NCBI RefSeq assembly: GCF_003112515.1
Contig: NZ_BEVZ01000004.1
Location: 682,001-746,000 of the forward strand
DNA from: Streptomyces fragilis
GTDB lineage: Bacteria; Actinomycetota; Actinomycetes; Streptomycetales; Streptomycetaceae
DNA: 64,000 bases
Reading direction: 5' to 3'
Below, piece after piece: positions 16,771-25,239 of this stretch. Every line of letters begins with the position of its first letter. Position 1 is the stretch's first letter. Made by a program: the position numbers and the translations under genes. The notes under the pieces were generated by a model. The model saw only the letters and a list, made by a program, of their open reading frames with translations. It made no database searches and had not been told where the DNA came from.

Positions 16771-17487
16771 CTACGCCTGCGCCGCCCCCGGCTTCCGCCC
16801 GCCGTCCCCGTCGGTCTCCGCGTCGGCCTTGGCCGCAGCCTTCGGGTCGGCCTCGGCGTCGGCGTCGCCGGCCGGCTTCGCGTCGTCCTCGGCGTCGGCA
16901 GCGCCGTCCGCGTCGGCCGCCTCCCCGGCGGCCTCCTCGAAGTACACGTCGAGGACGGCGTCCAGCTCCGTCTCCCAACGAGCGACGTCCGCACGGGACT
17001 TGGCGTCGATCTCGATCCAGTACCACCGGCGTTCCGGGGTGTGCACGACGACCGTGTACCGCTTGCCGAAGCGCGAGGTCGACGTCTCCACGGCGGCGAT
17101 CTCGTCCCAGCGGAACTCGCACTCCTGGTCGTCCAGGCACAGGCGGATGCCGGCGTGGTCGGCGACGAGGCGCGCGCGGAAGTCCTTGGCCTCGAGGACC
17201 GGACCGTCCGGAACGGGCGCGGGCGCCGAGGCGCCCTCGCCCAGGTCCTCGGCGGCCTCGCCGGAGTCGTCGGCGCCACCGGCGGCGGCCGCCCCGGCGG
17301 CGCCCTCCGGCTCCGGCGCGGCGTCCTCCACGACGGCGTCGGCCTCGTCGGACGCCGCGTCGGGCACGGCGGCGTCCTCGGGCGCGCCGTCGGCCGTCAC
17401 CGGGACGGTGAGCCCCGGGATCAGGGCCGGGTCGACGGCGGCGGGCGGGGTCAGGGGCTTGGTGTTCGAACCGATGCGCTGCTCCAC
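16771..17487 (-). CDS. Acidic protein with a PH-like domain
   Basis: A 238-residue protein, rich in Ala, Glu and Asp at both ends, with a compact middle (about 105-190). The middle contains FRARLVADHAGIRLCLDDQE, FRWDEIAAVE and RRWYWIEIDAKSRADVARW, resembling the pleckstrin-like fold of Streptomyces proteins of unknown function. I use the GTG at 17487; a CATACT box ends seven bases before it, so the transcript may be leaderless. An ATG at 17538 is the alternative. The C-terminal tail alternates Ala-Asp and Ala-Glu and is probably disordered. Function unknown. Confidence 0.65.
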   Translation of the reverse strand: MEQRIGSNTKPLTPPAAVDPALIPGLTVPVTADGAPEDAAVPDAASDEADAVVEDAAPEPEGAAGAAAAGGADDSGEAAEDLGEGASAPAPVPDGPVLEAKDFRARLVADHAGIRLCLDDQECEFRWDEIAAVETSTSRFGKRYTVVVHTPERRWYWIEIDAKSRADVARWETELDAVLDVYFEEAAGEAADADGAADAEDDAKPAGDADAEADPKAAAKADAETDGDGGRKPGAAQA

Positions 17488-17572
17488 AGCCCGCAGTATG
17501 GTCCACGACCCCACCCCGCGGAAAACCCGTCGTCGCATCGTTACCGAGGAACCTGGGCCCGGCCCGGGGGAC

Positions 17573-20326
17573 TTACATGGCATCCGAGGCGAAACGGATG
17601 GCCCATTCCCGCGCCTCCTCGGCCGGCAGCGCGGCGCCTTCGGCCCTGGCCGCGCGGTACGCGTCCTCCCCCAGCGCGGCGCGCAGCTCCCGCAGGCACC
17701 GCGCGGTGTCCAGGGCCGCGACCCGGTAGGCCGCGATGCGCGTCTCCTCGACGGGCCAGCGGGCCTCGGAGGCGCCGAGCAGGCGGGCGGCCTCGCGGTG
17801 GCGGCCGAGCAGCCAGGCGCAGTGGGCCAGCGTGTCGTGGCCCAGCGCGAGGGCGCGCGGGTCGGCGAAGTCCCGCTGCGGCTCGAGGATGTCGAGGACG
17901 TGCGCCAGCGCGCCGTCGGACCCGGTGAGGCGCCGTTCGACGATCCGGGTCTTCGCCCGCACCCAGTGCAGGTAGGGACGGTGCCAGCGCTCGTCCTGCT
18001 CCCGGGAGAGGTCGAAGCCGCGCTCCAGGCACCGCACCGCCTCCTCGAGGCGGCCGGTCGAGCACAGGGCGCTGGCCAGGATGCTGAGCGCGTTCTGCTC
18101 GCCGTAGCGGTCGCCGGCGGCCCGCAGGTCGGCCACCGCCGCGCGGAAGGCGTCCAGGCTCTCCTCGACGCCGCCGCCGGTGAGCGTGGCGAGGGCGGTG
18201 ACCGTGGTGGCCCATCCCACCGACGCCTGGTCGCCGTCGGCCCGGGCCCGCGCGGCGGCCTCCGCGGCCTGGCCGGCGGCGGCCTCCAGGTCGGCGGGGA
18301 AGACGGCCAGGAAGGCGCAGGCCCACATGGCCCGGGTCCGGGCGGCCCGCACCGCCGGGTCACCGTCCGCGGGGGCGGTGGCGGCCAGGGCGCGGCGCAG
18401 CCACCCGACGCCCTGTTCGGCGGCGCCGGTGGCGGTCCAGTACCAGACCAGGCCGTGGGCGATGTCCAGGGCGGCGCGCGCCTGCGCCGGCTCCGCGTCC
18501 TCCCGCACCCCGTACTCCAGGGCCTGGCGGAGGTTGGGCAGCTCGCGTCCCAGCTCGCGCAGCCGCCCGGCCTGGCCGGGGCCCGCCCACCGTCCGTAGG
18601 CGTCGCGCACCGTGTCGCGGAACCACAGCAGGTGCCGGGTGCGGGCGTCGTCAAGGTCCCCGCCGCGGGCCAGCCGGTCGCGGCCGTACTCGCGGACCGT
18701 CTCCAGCATGGTGTAGCGGCGGCCGGCGCCGTCACCGGGCTCGGTGAGCAGCAGGGAGTGGTCGATCAGACCGTCGACGGCGTCGAGCAGCTCCTCCGGG
18801 CCCGCGCCCTCGCCGGGGCCGGTCGCCACACCCGAGCCGGTCGCCACACCGGAGTGGGGAGCCACACCAGGGCCGCGAGCCCCGCCGGCACCGAGGGCCA
18901 CACCAGAGCCGGGACCCTCACCGGCACCGAGGGCCACACCGGGGCCGGGAGCCTCACCGGCACCGAGAACCACACCAGGGCCAGGAACCCCGTCGGCACC
19001 GAGGGCCCCATCAGGGCCGGGACCCTCACCGGAGCCGGGGGCCTCGCCCGCGCCGGGGGCCTCCCACACGGCGTGCGCCGCCTCCAGCGATATCGAGCCG
19101 ACGAAGACCGACAGGCGCGCCCACAGCCGCTGTTCGGCGGGGGTGCACAGCTGGTGGCTCCAGTCCAGCATGGCGCGCAGCGAGCGGTGCCGTTCGGGTG
19201 CCACCGGGTCGCCCTTGCTGAGCAGCGGCAGGCGTTCGTCGAGCCGGTCGAGGAGCTGTCCCGGGGAGAGGGCGCGGAGCCGCCGGGCCGCGAACTCGAT
19301 GGCCAGCGGAAGCCCGTCGAGGCGGCGGATGACGGCGCGGGCGTGCTCCACGTCGTCCGGCGACCAGGTGGCGTCGGCCAGCAGGGCGGCGCGGTCGGTG
19401 AGTAAGGCGAGCGAGGCGTCCTCGGGGAGCGGCGGGACGACGTAGAGCCGTTCGGCGGCCGGGCCCAGCGGCAGGCGGCTGGTGGCGAGCAGGCGGACTC
19501 CGGTGGTGGAGGCCAGCAGCAGGTGGGCGAGCCGGGCGCAGGCGGCGGCCAGGTGCTCGCAGTTGTCGAGCACCAGCAGGATCTCGCGGCCGTGCAGGGC
19601 GTCGGCCAGGTGGGCCGTCGGCGTGGTGTGCGGGGGCACCGGCGCCAGGCCGAGTCCCTCGACGACGGCGTAGGGCAGGACGTCGGGGCTGCCGACCTCG
19701 GCGAGTTCCACCCAGCAGGCGCCGTCGCGCAGCAGCAGTCCGGCGGTGCGGGCCGCGCGCTGGGCGAGGCGGGTCTTGCCGACGCCCCCGACGCCGGTGA
19801 GGGTGAGCAGCCGGTGCTCGGCGAGCAGCCGGCACACCTCCTCGACCTCGTGGTCGCGGCCGACGAAGCGGGTGGGCGGGTCGGGCACGCCGCGCGGCGC
19901 GTGCGGAATCCCCTCGGCGGCGGCGCCCGGGCCGTCCTCGTCCGCCGGGTCCGGGCCCCGTGCGGAGGCCGTCGCGGAGCCCGTGAACGGGAAGGAGGGG
20001 GCGGCGGCCCGGCGGGGCGGCGGCCCGGACGGCGTGCGGGAGGCCGGCTCCGCCTCGGGCGCCAGTCCCGCCGCCTGCCGCCAGCGCCGGTGCCACTCGC
20101 CGGTGCCGGTGACCCCGCAGGCCTCCAGGTAGGCGGCGACCACGGGCCAGGCGGGCAGCCGGTGCCCGGAGGCGGCGGCGGAGAGGCTGGACGCCGAGTA
20201 GGGCACCCGGGAGGCGAGTTCGCGGTACGGCACGTTGCCGGTGCGCCGCCGGAGCATGCGGAGGTCGGCCGCGAACTCGGCGGCCTTCCCCTGCCCGGGC
20301 TCGATCGGCTTCTCCCGGCGTCCCAT
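17573..20326 (-). CDS. HTH - NB-ARC-type ATPase - TPR regulator
   Basis: A 917-residue signal-transduction protein. Residues 10-85 form an XRE-like helix-turn-helix (FAADLRMLRRRTGNVPYREL, then ASSLSAAASGHRLP). A Pro-rich linker leads to an NB-ARC-type ATPase beginning at TRFVGRDHEV, with P-loop GVGGVGKT (about 178-185), ILLVLDNCEHL as Walker B and LPLAIEFAARRL as the GxP region. About 420-508 is a Gly/Ala/Pro repeat insert. The rest is helical repeat. The effector domain of the AfsR type is absent. I chose the ATG at 20326, which starts the conserved part. Targets are unknown. Confidence 0.85.
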   Translation of the reverse strand: MGRREKPIEPGQGKAAEFAADLRMLRRRTGNVPYRELASRVPYSASSLSAAASGHRLPAWPVVAAYLEACGVTGTGEWHRRWRQAAGLAPEAEPASRTPSGPPPRRAAAPSFPFTGSATASARGPDPADEDGPGAAAEGIPHAPRGVPDPPTRFVGRDHEVEEVCRLLAEHRLLTLTGVGGVGKTRLAQRAARTAGLLLRDGACWVELAEVGSPDVLPYAVVEGLGLAPVPPHTTPTAHLADALHGREILLVLDNCEHLAAACARLAHLLLASTTGVRLLATSRLPLGPAAERLYVVPPLPEDASLALLTDRAALLADATWSPDDVEHARAVIRRLDGLPLAIEFAARRLRALSPGQLLDRLDERLPLLSKGDPVAPERHRSLRAMLDWSHQLCTPAEQRLWARLSVFVGSISLEAAHAVWEAPGAGEAPGSGEGPGPDGALGADGVPGPGVVLGAGEAPGPGVALGAGEGPGSGVALGAGGARGPGVAPHSGVATGSGVATGPGEGAGPEELLDAVDGLIDHSLLLTEPGDGAGRRYTMLETVREYGRDRLARGGDLDDARTRHLLWFRDTVRDAYGRWAGPGQAGRLRELGRELPNLRQALEYGVREDAEPAQARAALDIAHGLVWYWTATGAAEQGVGWLRRALAATAPADGDPAVRAARTRAMWACAFLAVFPADLEAAAGQAAEAAARARADGDQASVGWATTVTALATLTGGGVEESLDAFRAAVADLRAAGDRYGEQNALSILASALCSTGRLEEAVRCLERGFDLSREQDERWHRPYLHWVRAKTRIVERRLTGSDGALAHVLDILEPQRDFADPRALALGHDTLAHCAWLLGRHREAARLLGASEARWPVEETRIAAYRVAALDTARCLRELRAALGEDAYRAARAEGAALPAEEAREWAIRFASDAM
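18887..19030 (-). repeat. 36-bp tandem repeats inside the regulator gene
   Basis: Four units of 36 bp start at 18887, 18923, 18959 and 18995, each opening GGCACCGAG, with decayed copies on both sides (about 18815-18886 and 19031-19065). They encode 12-residue LGAGEAPGPGVA-like repeats between the ATPase and the helical-repeat region. The period keeps the frame. Confidence 0.85.
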
Positions 20327-20550
20327 GTCCTGTGCGCCCCCCGGCCACTCGGCGATGTTCGCTTTGATCTCACGTTGTCCAGTAATTGTCCAGTGACGCC
20401 TGGGCACGCGTGGTCAACATGACGAGGAGTCAGGATGGCCTTCGCCGCGCTCGCCGGTGATCGGGGGACCGTCGGGCGCCGGTGCTTCTTCGCGGGGAGG
20501 TCCTGGGGAACATGGGGGCCATCATGTGGGCCTCCCTCGCGGAGAAGTCG

Positions 20551-20586
20551 TCTCCGCCGGGCCGCGTCGGCGCGGCCCGGCGGAGA
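20551..20586 (-). terminator. 16-bp perfect hairpin downstream of ridA-like gene
   Basis: The stem TCTCCGCCGGGCCGCG pairs perfectly with 20571-20586 around a TCGG tetraloop. It lies 16 bp past the stop of the RidA gene, on that gene's transcript, and is the strongest terminator candidate in this part of the window. There is no T run. Confidence 0.8.
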
Positions 20587-20602
20587 CCGGCCCGAGCCGG
20601 CG

Positions 20603-21010
20603 TCAGTCCAGGACGGCCAGCGCGTCGATCTCGATCAGCAGGTCGGGCGGCAGGCCCACGTAGACGGTGGTGCGGCAGGCCGGGGGCTGGGTGAGCCGCT
20701 CGCCGAAGTAGTCGTTCCAGATCTGGTTCATCTCCGCGAAGTGGTCCACGTCGGTGAGGTAGACGCGCAGCATCATCACGTCGTCCCAGCCGGAACCGCC
20801 CTCCTTCAGCACCGCCTCGACGTTGGCGAGGGTCTGCAGGGTCTGCTCGCGCAGCGTCGGGCCGGCCGGCGTGGGCGGCCTGCCCTCCTCGGCGGGCAGG
20901 AAGCCGACCTGTCCGGCGACCTGGAGGATGTTCCCCTTGCGCAGCCCGTGCGAGAAAGCCGCGGGCGGGGCGGTGTGGGTACTGGGAGTCAGTGCGGTCT
21001 TCTCGGTCAT
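20603..21010 (-). CDS. RidA-family enamine/imine deaminase
   Basis: A 135-residue RidA (YjgF/YER057c) protein. It hydrolyses reactive enamines and imines released by PLP dehydratases. Conserved features are GNILQVAGQVGFLP in the first half, TLQTLANVEAVLKEGGSGWDD in the middle, and the closing CRTTVYVGLPPDLLIEIDAL containing the key Arg (CRTTV). CGGAGG lies six bases before the ATG at 21010, which rules out the ATG at 21016 sitting directly on it. It is divergent from a PLP enzyme of the D-serine dehydratase group with an 84-bp shared promoter region, so it probably clears the imines made by that enzyme. Confidence 0.92.
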   Translation of the reverse strand: MTEKTALTPSTHTAPPAAFSHGLRKGNILQVAGQVGFLPAEEGRPPTPAGPTLREQTLQTLANVEAVLKEGGSGWDDVMMLRVYLTDVDHFAEMNQIWNDYFGERLTQPPACRTTVYVGLPPDLLIEIDALAVLD

Positions 21011-21094
21011 GGTCATCCTCCGGATGCTCGTGGACGGGGTCCCGATCATGGGAAAGTGAAACAGCCCGGATCCCGCAGCGCACAGGAGGCCCGA

Positions 21095-22369
21095 ATGTCC
21101 GCGGATGCCGTCACCCGTCTTTCCGGGGAGCGGATCGACCACCGGTTCAAGGGTCTGCCGCTCGACGCGGACGGTCTGACCGTGGGCGAACTGGCGGCGC
21201 AGCGGCGGAACCTGTTCACCGGCGGGTTCACCACCCCCGTGCTGACCCTCTCCGCGGAGCGCCTGCGCCACAACCTGCGGCTCATGGAGTCGTACACCGA
21301 GCGCCACGGCCTGGCGTTCGCCCCGCACGGCAAGACGACGATGGCCCCGCGGCTGTTCCGGGAGCAGCTGGAACACGGCGCGTGGGGCATCACGCTGGCC
21401 GTGCCGCACCAGGTGCGGGTGGCGCGGGCCTTCGGGGTGCGGCGGGTCTTCCTGGCCAACGAGCTGGTCGACCCGGCCGCGCTGCGGTGGGTCGCCGCCG
21501 AGCTGACCGCCGACCCGGCGTTCCGCTTCATCTGCTACGCCGACTCGGTGCGCGGCGTCGAACTGATGGACGCGGCCCTGCGGGAGGCGGGCGGGCGGCC
21601 GGTGGACGTGGTGGTGGAGCTGGCCGCCGGGGACGGCGCGCGGACCGGGGCGCGGACCGAGGCCGACTGCCTGGCCGTCGCCGAGGCGGTGGCCGCGGCG
21701 CCGTCGCTGCGGCTGGCGGGCGTGGCGGGCTACGAGGGTGAGGTCCCGGACGCCACCGAGGAGCGGGTGCGGGCCTGGCTGGTGCGGCTGGTGGAGCTGG
21801 CGGCGAGGCTGGACGGGGCGGGGCTGTTCACCGGCACCGGCCTGGAGGAGATCGTGGTCAGCGCGGGCGGCAGCGCCTGGTTCGACACGGTCGCCGAGGT
21901 CTTCGCCCGGCTGCCGGGGCTCAGCCGGCCCGCGCTGAAGCTGCTGCGCTCGGGAGCGTACGTCTCGCACGACGACGGCCACTACCGGTCGATCACGCCG
22001 TTCGTCCGCGTCCCCGAGGAGGGCGCGCTGGAGCCGGCGTTCCGGCTGTGGGCGCAGGTGGTCTCCCGTCCCACCGGCGAGCAGGCGTTCCTCAACGCGG
22101 GCAAGCGGGACGCCGCGTACGACCTGGGCATGCCGGAGGCGCAGGTGGTGCGCCGCGGCGACGCCGAGCGTCCGGCCGAGCAGATCGCCGTCACCAGGCT
22201 GTCCGACCAGCACGCCTGGCTGGAGACCGGGCCCGGCGCGGACCTGGAGGTCGGCGACTGGGTGGGCATGGGGCTGTCGCACCCGTGCACCGTCTTCGAC
22301 AAATGGCAGCTGATCCCTCTGGTCGAGGCGGACGGCACGGTGGTGGACTACATCCGTACGTTCTTCTGA
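21095..22369 (+). CDS. D-serine dehydratase-like PLP enzyme (alanine racemase fold)
   Basis: A 424-residue PLP enzyme with an alanine-racemase-like barrel and a C-terminal D-serine dehydratase-like domain. PLP Lys lies in FAPHGKTTMAP. The C-terminal LSHPCTVFDKW supplies the His and Cys that hold zinc in eukaryotic-type D-serine dehydratases. It probably deaminates D-serine, D-threonine or a related D-amino acid to a 2-oxo acid. CAGGAGG lies six bases before the ATG. The D-aminoacylase gene follows 50 bp downstream on the same strand, so the two form an operon for D-amino acid use. The substrate is inferred. Confidence 0.82.
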   Translation: MSADAVTRLSGERIDHRFKGLPLDADGLTVGELAAQRRNLFTGGFTTPVLTLSAERLRHNLRLMESYTERHGLAFAPHGKTTMAPRLFREQLEHGAWGITLAVPHQVRVARAFGVRRVFLANELVDPAALRWVAAELTADPAFRFICYADSVRGVELMDAALREAGGRPVDVVVELAAGDGARTGARTEADCLAVAEAVAAAPSLRLAGVAGYEGEVPDATEERVRAWLVRLVELAARLDGAGLFTGTGLEEIVVSAGGSAWFDTVAEVFARLPGLSRPALKLLRSGAYVSHDDGHYRSITPFVRVPEEGALEPAFRLWAQVVSRPTGEQAFLNAGKRDAAYDLGMPEAQVVRRGDAERPAEQIAVTRLSDQHAWLETGPGADLEVGDWVGMGLSHPCTVFDKWQLIPLVEADGTVVDYIRTFF

Positions 22370-22419
22370 CGGACGGCGGACGGCCCCGCGGCCGTCCGCC
22401 CGGTGAAGTGGGGACCGCC

Positions 22420-24057
22420 GTGCATCTGGCCGATCTGGTCGTTCAGGACGCCGAGGTGGTGGACGGCACCGGGGGCCCGTCCTACCGGGCCGACGTGGCG
22501 GTCAAGGACGGCCGCATCGTGCAGATCGTCCGTGAGGCGGCCGCGGCCGGGTGCCAGCGCCCCGTCGGCACGCGGATGCTGGACGCGGAGGGCCTGGCCC
22601 TGGCGCCCGGGTTCGTGGACATGCACTCGCACAGCGACCTGGCGCTGCTCACCGACCCGGACCACTCGGCGAAGCTCGCGCAGGGCGTCACCCTGGAGGT
22701 CGTGGGCCAGGACGGGCTCTCCTACGCGCCCGTCGACGACCGCACGCTGGCCGAGGTGCGGCAGGCGGTGGCCGGCTGGAACGGTCCGGGCGAGGACGTC
22801 GACTTCGACTGGCGGTCGGTGGGCGAGTACCTGGACCGGCTGGACCGGGGCGTCGACGGCGAGGGCATCGCGGTGAACGCCGCGTACCTGGTGCCGCAGG
22901 GAAGCGTCCGGATGCTGGCGATGGGCTGGGAGAACCGCCCGCCGACGGAGGCGGAGCTGGAGCGGATGCGCGAGCTGGTGGCGGCCGGGCTCCGCGAGGG
23001 GGCGGTGGGCATGTCGTCCGGGCTCACCTACCCGCCCGGCATGTACGCCGGCCCCGGCGAGCTGACCGAGCTGTGCCGCGTGGTCGCCCGGGCGGGCGGT
23101 TACTGGTGCCCGCACCACCGCTCGTACGGGGCCGGGGCCCTGGCGGCCTACCAGGAGGTGATCGGTGTCGCCCGGGAGGCGGGCTGCGCGCTGCACCTGG
23201 CCCACGCGACGCTCAACTTCGCGGAGAACAAGGGGCGTTCGGGCGAGCTGGAGACCCTGCTGGACGAGGCGCTGGACGCCGGCTGCGACCTGACGCTGGA
23301 CACCTACCCCTACACCCCTGGCGCCACCACGCTGGCCGCGCTGCTGCCCGGCTGGGCGAGCGAGGGCGGTCCCGCCGCCACCCTGGAGCGGCTGCGGGAC
23401 GACGCGGCCGCGGAGCGGATCCGGCACGACCTGGAGGTGTCCGGCTCGGACGGCTGCCACGGCGTGCCGGTGGAGTGGGACACGGTGGAGATCTCCGGGG
23501 TGGTCGACCCCGCGCTCACCGGGCGGGTGGGGCGGACGGTCGCCGAGCTGGCGGCCGGTTCGGGGTCCTCCCCCTGGGAGGAGGCCCGCCGCCTGCTGCT
23601 GGCGGACCGGCTCGGCACGTCCGTCCTCCAGCACGTCGGCCACGAGGAGAACGTCCGGGCGCTGATGCTGCACCGGGCGCACACCGGGGGTTCCGACGGC
23701 ATCCTGCACGGCACCAAGCCGCACCCCCGGGCCTACGGCACCTTCCCCCGTTACCTCGGCACGTACGTGCGGGAGCTGGGCGTGCTGACGCTGGAGGAGT
23801 GCGTCGCGCACCTGACGGGGCGGCCGGCCGCGCGGCTGGGCCTGCCGGACCGGGGCCTGGTCCGCGAGGGCCACCGGGCCGACCTGGTCCTCTTCGACCC
23901 GGCGACCGTCGCCGAGGGCGCCACCTTCGCGGCGCCCCGGACACCGCCGGCCGGCATCCCCTATGTCCTGGTGGACGGCCGCCTCGCGATCGACGACGGC
24001 CGCCGCACGGACGTCCTGGCGGGGCGTTCGGTGCGGCCGGGCCGCCCGCGCGGCTGA
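22420..24057 (+). CDS. N-acyl-D-amino-acid deacylase (D-aminoacylase)
   Basis: A 545-residue amidohydrolase. The N-terminal AEVVDGTGGPSYRADVAVKD and the metal-binding FVDMHSHSDLALL (HxH) are characteristic of D-aminoacylases. Further ligands lie in the CALHLAHATLN and VLQHVGHEENVR segments, and LTGRPAARLGLPDRG closes the family pattern. It should release free D-amino acids from N-acyl forms, feeding the enzyme encoded just upstream. The GTG start at 22420 has GTGGGGA upstream and begins the conserved beta-strand; the frame is open further 5' but inside the preceding gene. Confidence 0.9.
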   Translation: MHLADLVVQDAEVVDGTGGPSYRADVAVKDGRIVQIVREAAAAGCQRPVGTRMLDAEGLALAPGFVDMHSHSDLALLTDPDHSAKLAQGVTLEVVGQDGLSYAPVDDRTLAEVRQAVAGWNGPGEDVDFDWRSVGEYLDRLDRGVDGEGIAVNAAYLVPQGSVRMLAMGWENRPPTEAELERMRELVAAGLREGAVGMSSGLTYPPGMYAGPGELTELCRVVARAGGYWCPHHRSYGAGALAAYQEVIGVAREAGCALHLAHATLNFAENKGRSGELETLLDEALDAGCDLTLDTYPYTPGATTLAALLPGWASEGGPAATLERLRDDAAAERIRHDLEVSGSDGCHGVPVEWDTVEISGVVDPALTGRVGRTVAELAAGSGSSPWEEARRLLLADRLGTSVLQHVGHEENVRALMLHRAHTGGSDGILHGTKPHPRAYGTFPRYLGTYVRELGVLTLEECVAHLTGRPAARLGLPDRGLVREGHRADLVLFDPATVAEGATFAAPRTPPAGIPYVLVDGRLAIDDGRRTDVLAGRSVRPGRPRG

Positions 24058-24106
24058 CGCGGCGGGGCGGGCGGGGCGGGCGCCGCGCGTGACCCGGCGG
24101 GGCGCG

Positions 24107-25045
24107 CTAGCGGGGGCGGCGGGTGCCGTTGCCCCAGCCGTTGCCGCGGCCGCCGTTGCCGTCGTCGTCCTCCGGCCACCCCACCGTGGGCGAGGCGGTC
24201 GGGCTCTCCTCCTTCTCCGGCTCCCCGGTCGGCGTGGGCGACGCCGTCCGGGTGGCCGAGGGGGCCGCGGCCGCCGTTCTCGACGGCGCGGCGCCGGGCG
24301 CGGCCGGAGCGGTGGCCGTGGCCACGGCCGCGGCGGGCGCCTTCGACTCCTCCACGGACGGCAACGACCCGGGGTCGGCCATGTCGCCCACCGAGAACCC
24401 CGGCGCGTTGGGGCCGTTGCCGCCGCGGACCGGCTCCTCGGAACCGGAGGTCAGCGCGAACCCCAGCACCGTCAGCGCCCCGAGCCCGACCACGCCCGCG
24501 CCGCCGGCCAGCAGCATCTGGCGGCTGCGGACGCGGCGGCTGCGCGCCCCCTCCCGCTCCGCGGCCCGGGCGGCCTCCCGCGCCGCGGCCCGGCCCGCCG
24601 GCACCGCCCCCGTCCGCCCGGCCTGCCCGCCGTGACCGGCCTGCCCGGCCTGTCCGCCGTGGCCGCTCCGTTCGGCGGCGGGGCGGTGGGCGCCGTAGGA
24701 CGCGAAGTCGTCGAAGCCGGCGGCGGAGGCCCCGCCGTACGCGGCGGTGTCGCCGTACACGCCGGGGCCCGGGTACGCGTCCGCCCCGCTCCCGGTGCCC
24801 GCACCGGCGTACCCCGCGGGCGGGTACCCGTACGAGGCGGGACCGCCGGGCGTCACCGGAAGCTCACGCGTGGCCCCGTCGTGCTCCCCGTCCGGGCGGC
24901 CGCCCCGCACCGGCGGCAGCTCACGGGTGGCCTCCGGGTCGCCCGCGGCGGGCCACCCGGAGGGGGCGGGTACCTCGGTCGGAGGCATCGCCGGCGGCTC
25001 CTGGGCACCGTGTGCGCCCGGCCCGTGTTCAGGGGTGAGGGACAT
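24107..25045 (-). CDS. Single-pass membrane protein with disordered ends
   Basis: A 312-residue protein of unknown function. Residues 1-160 are Pro/Gly/Ala/Tyr-rich with repeats such as SGHGGQAGQAGHGGQAG. A basic stretch (RRVRSRQ) precedes one transmembrane helix (about 185-208, MLLAGGAGVVGLGALTVLGF), and an Ala/Pro/Thr-rich extracellular tail ends with GNGGRGNGWGNGTRRPR. The start at MSLTPEHGP lacks a clear Shine-Dalgarno, so it may be leaderless. Such proteins are frequent in Streptomyces; no enzymatic domain is visible. Confidence 0.7.
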   Translation of the reverse strand: MSLTPEHGPGAHGAQEPPAMPPTEVPAPSGWPAAGDPEATRELPPVRGGRPDGEHDGATRELPVTPGGPASYGYPPAGYAGAGTGSGADAYPGPGVYGDTAAYGGASAAGFDDFASYGAHRPAAERSGHGGQAGQAGHGGQAGRTGAVPAGRAAAREAARAAEREGARSRRVRSRQMLLAGGAGVVGLGALTVLGFALTSGSEEPVRGGNGPNAPGFSVGDMADPGSLPSVEESKAPAAAVATATAPAAPGAAPSRTAAAAPSATRTASPTPTGEPEKEESPTASPTVGWPEDDDGNGGRGNGWGNGTRRPR

Positions 25046-25239
25046 GGGTGCGAAGTGTAGGGACAGGCGTGGCGCAGGACACACCCGGAGTCCCCCGGCC
25101 CCGCCCGCGCGCGCCGCCGAACGGGCCTCCGCACACCGCGAACGGTGACGAACCGCCCCATCCCGCTCCCCCGCGCCGGGCGTCCGGACGTGTCGGAGAA
25201 CACGAGGCGACCCGGGGCGTATCCCCGTAGGCTCACGTC

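Noticed and set aside
17460-17480. tRNA-like GTTCGAA word
   Set aside because: It lies inside a coding region and no cloverleaf can be drawn around it.
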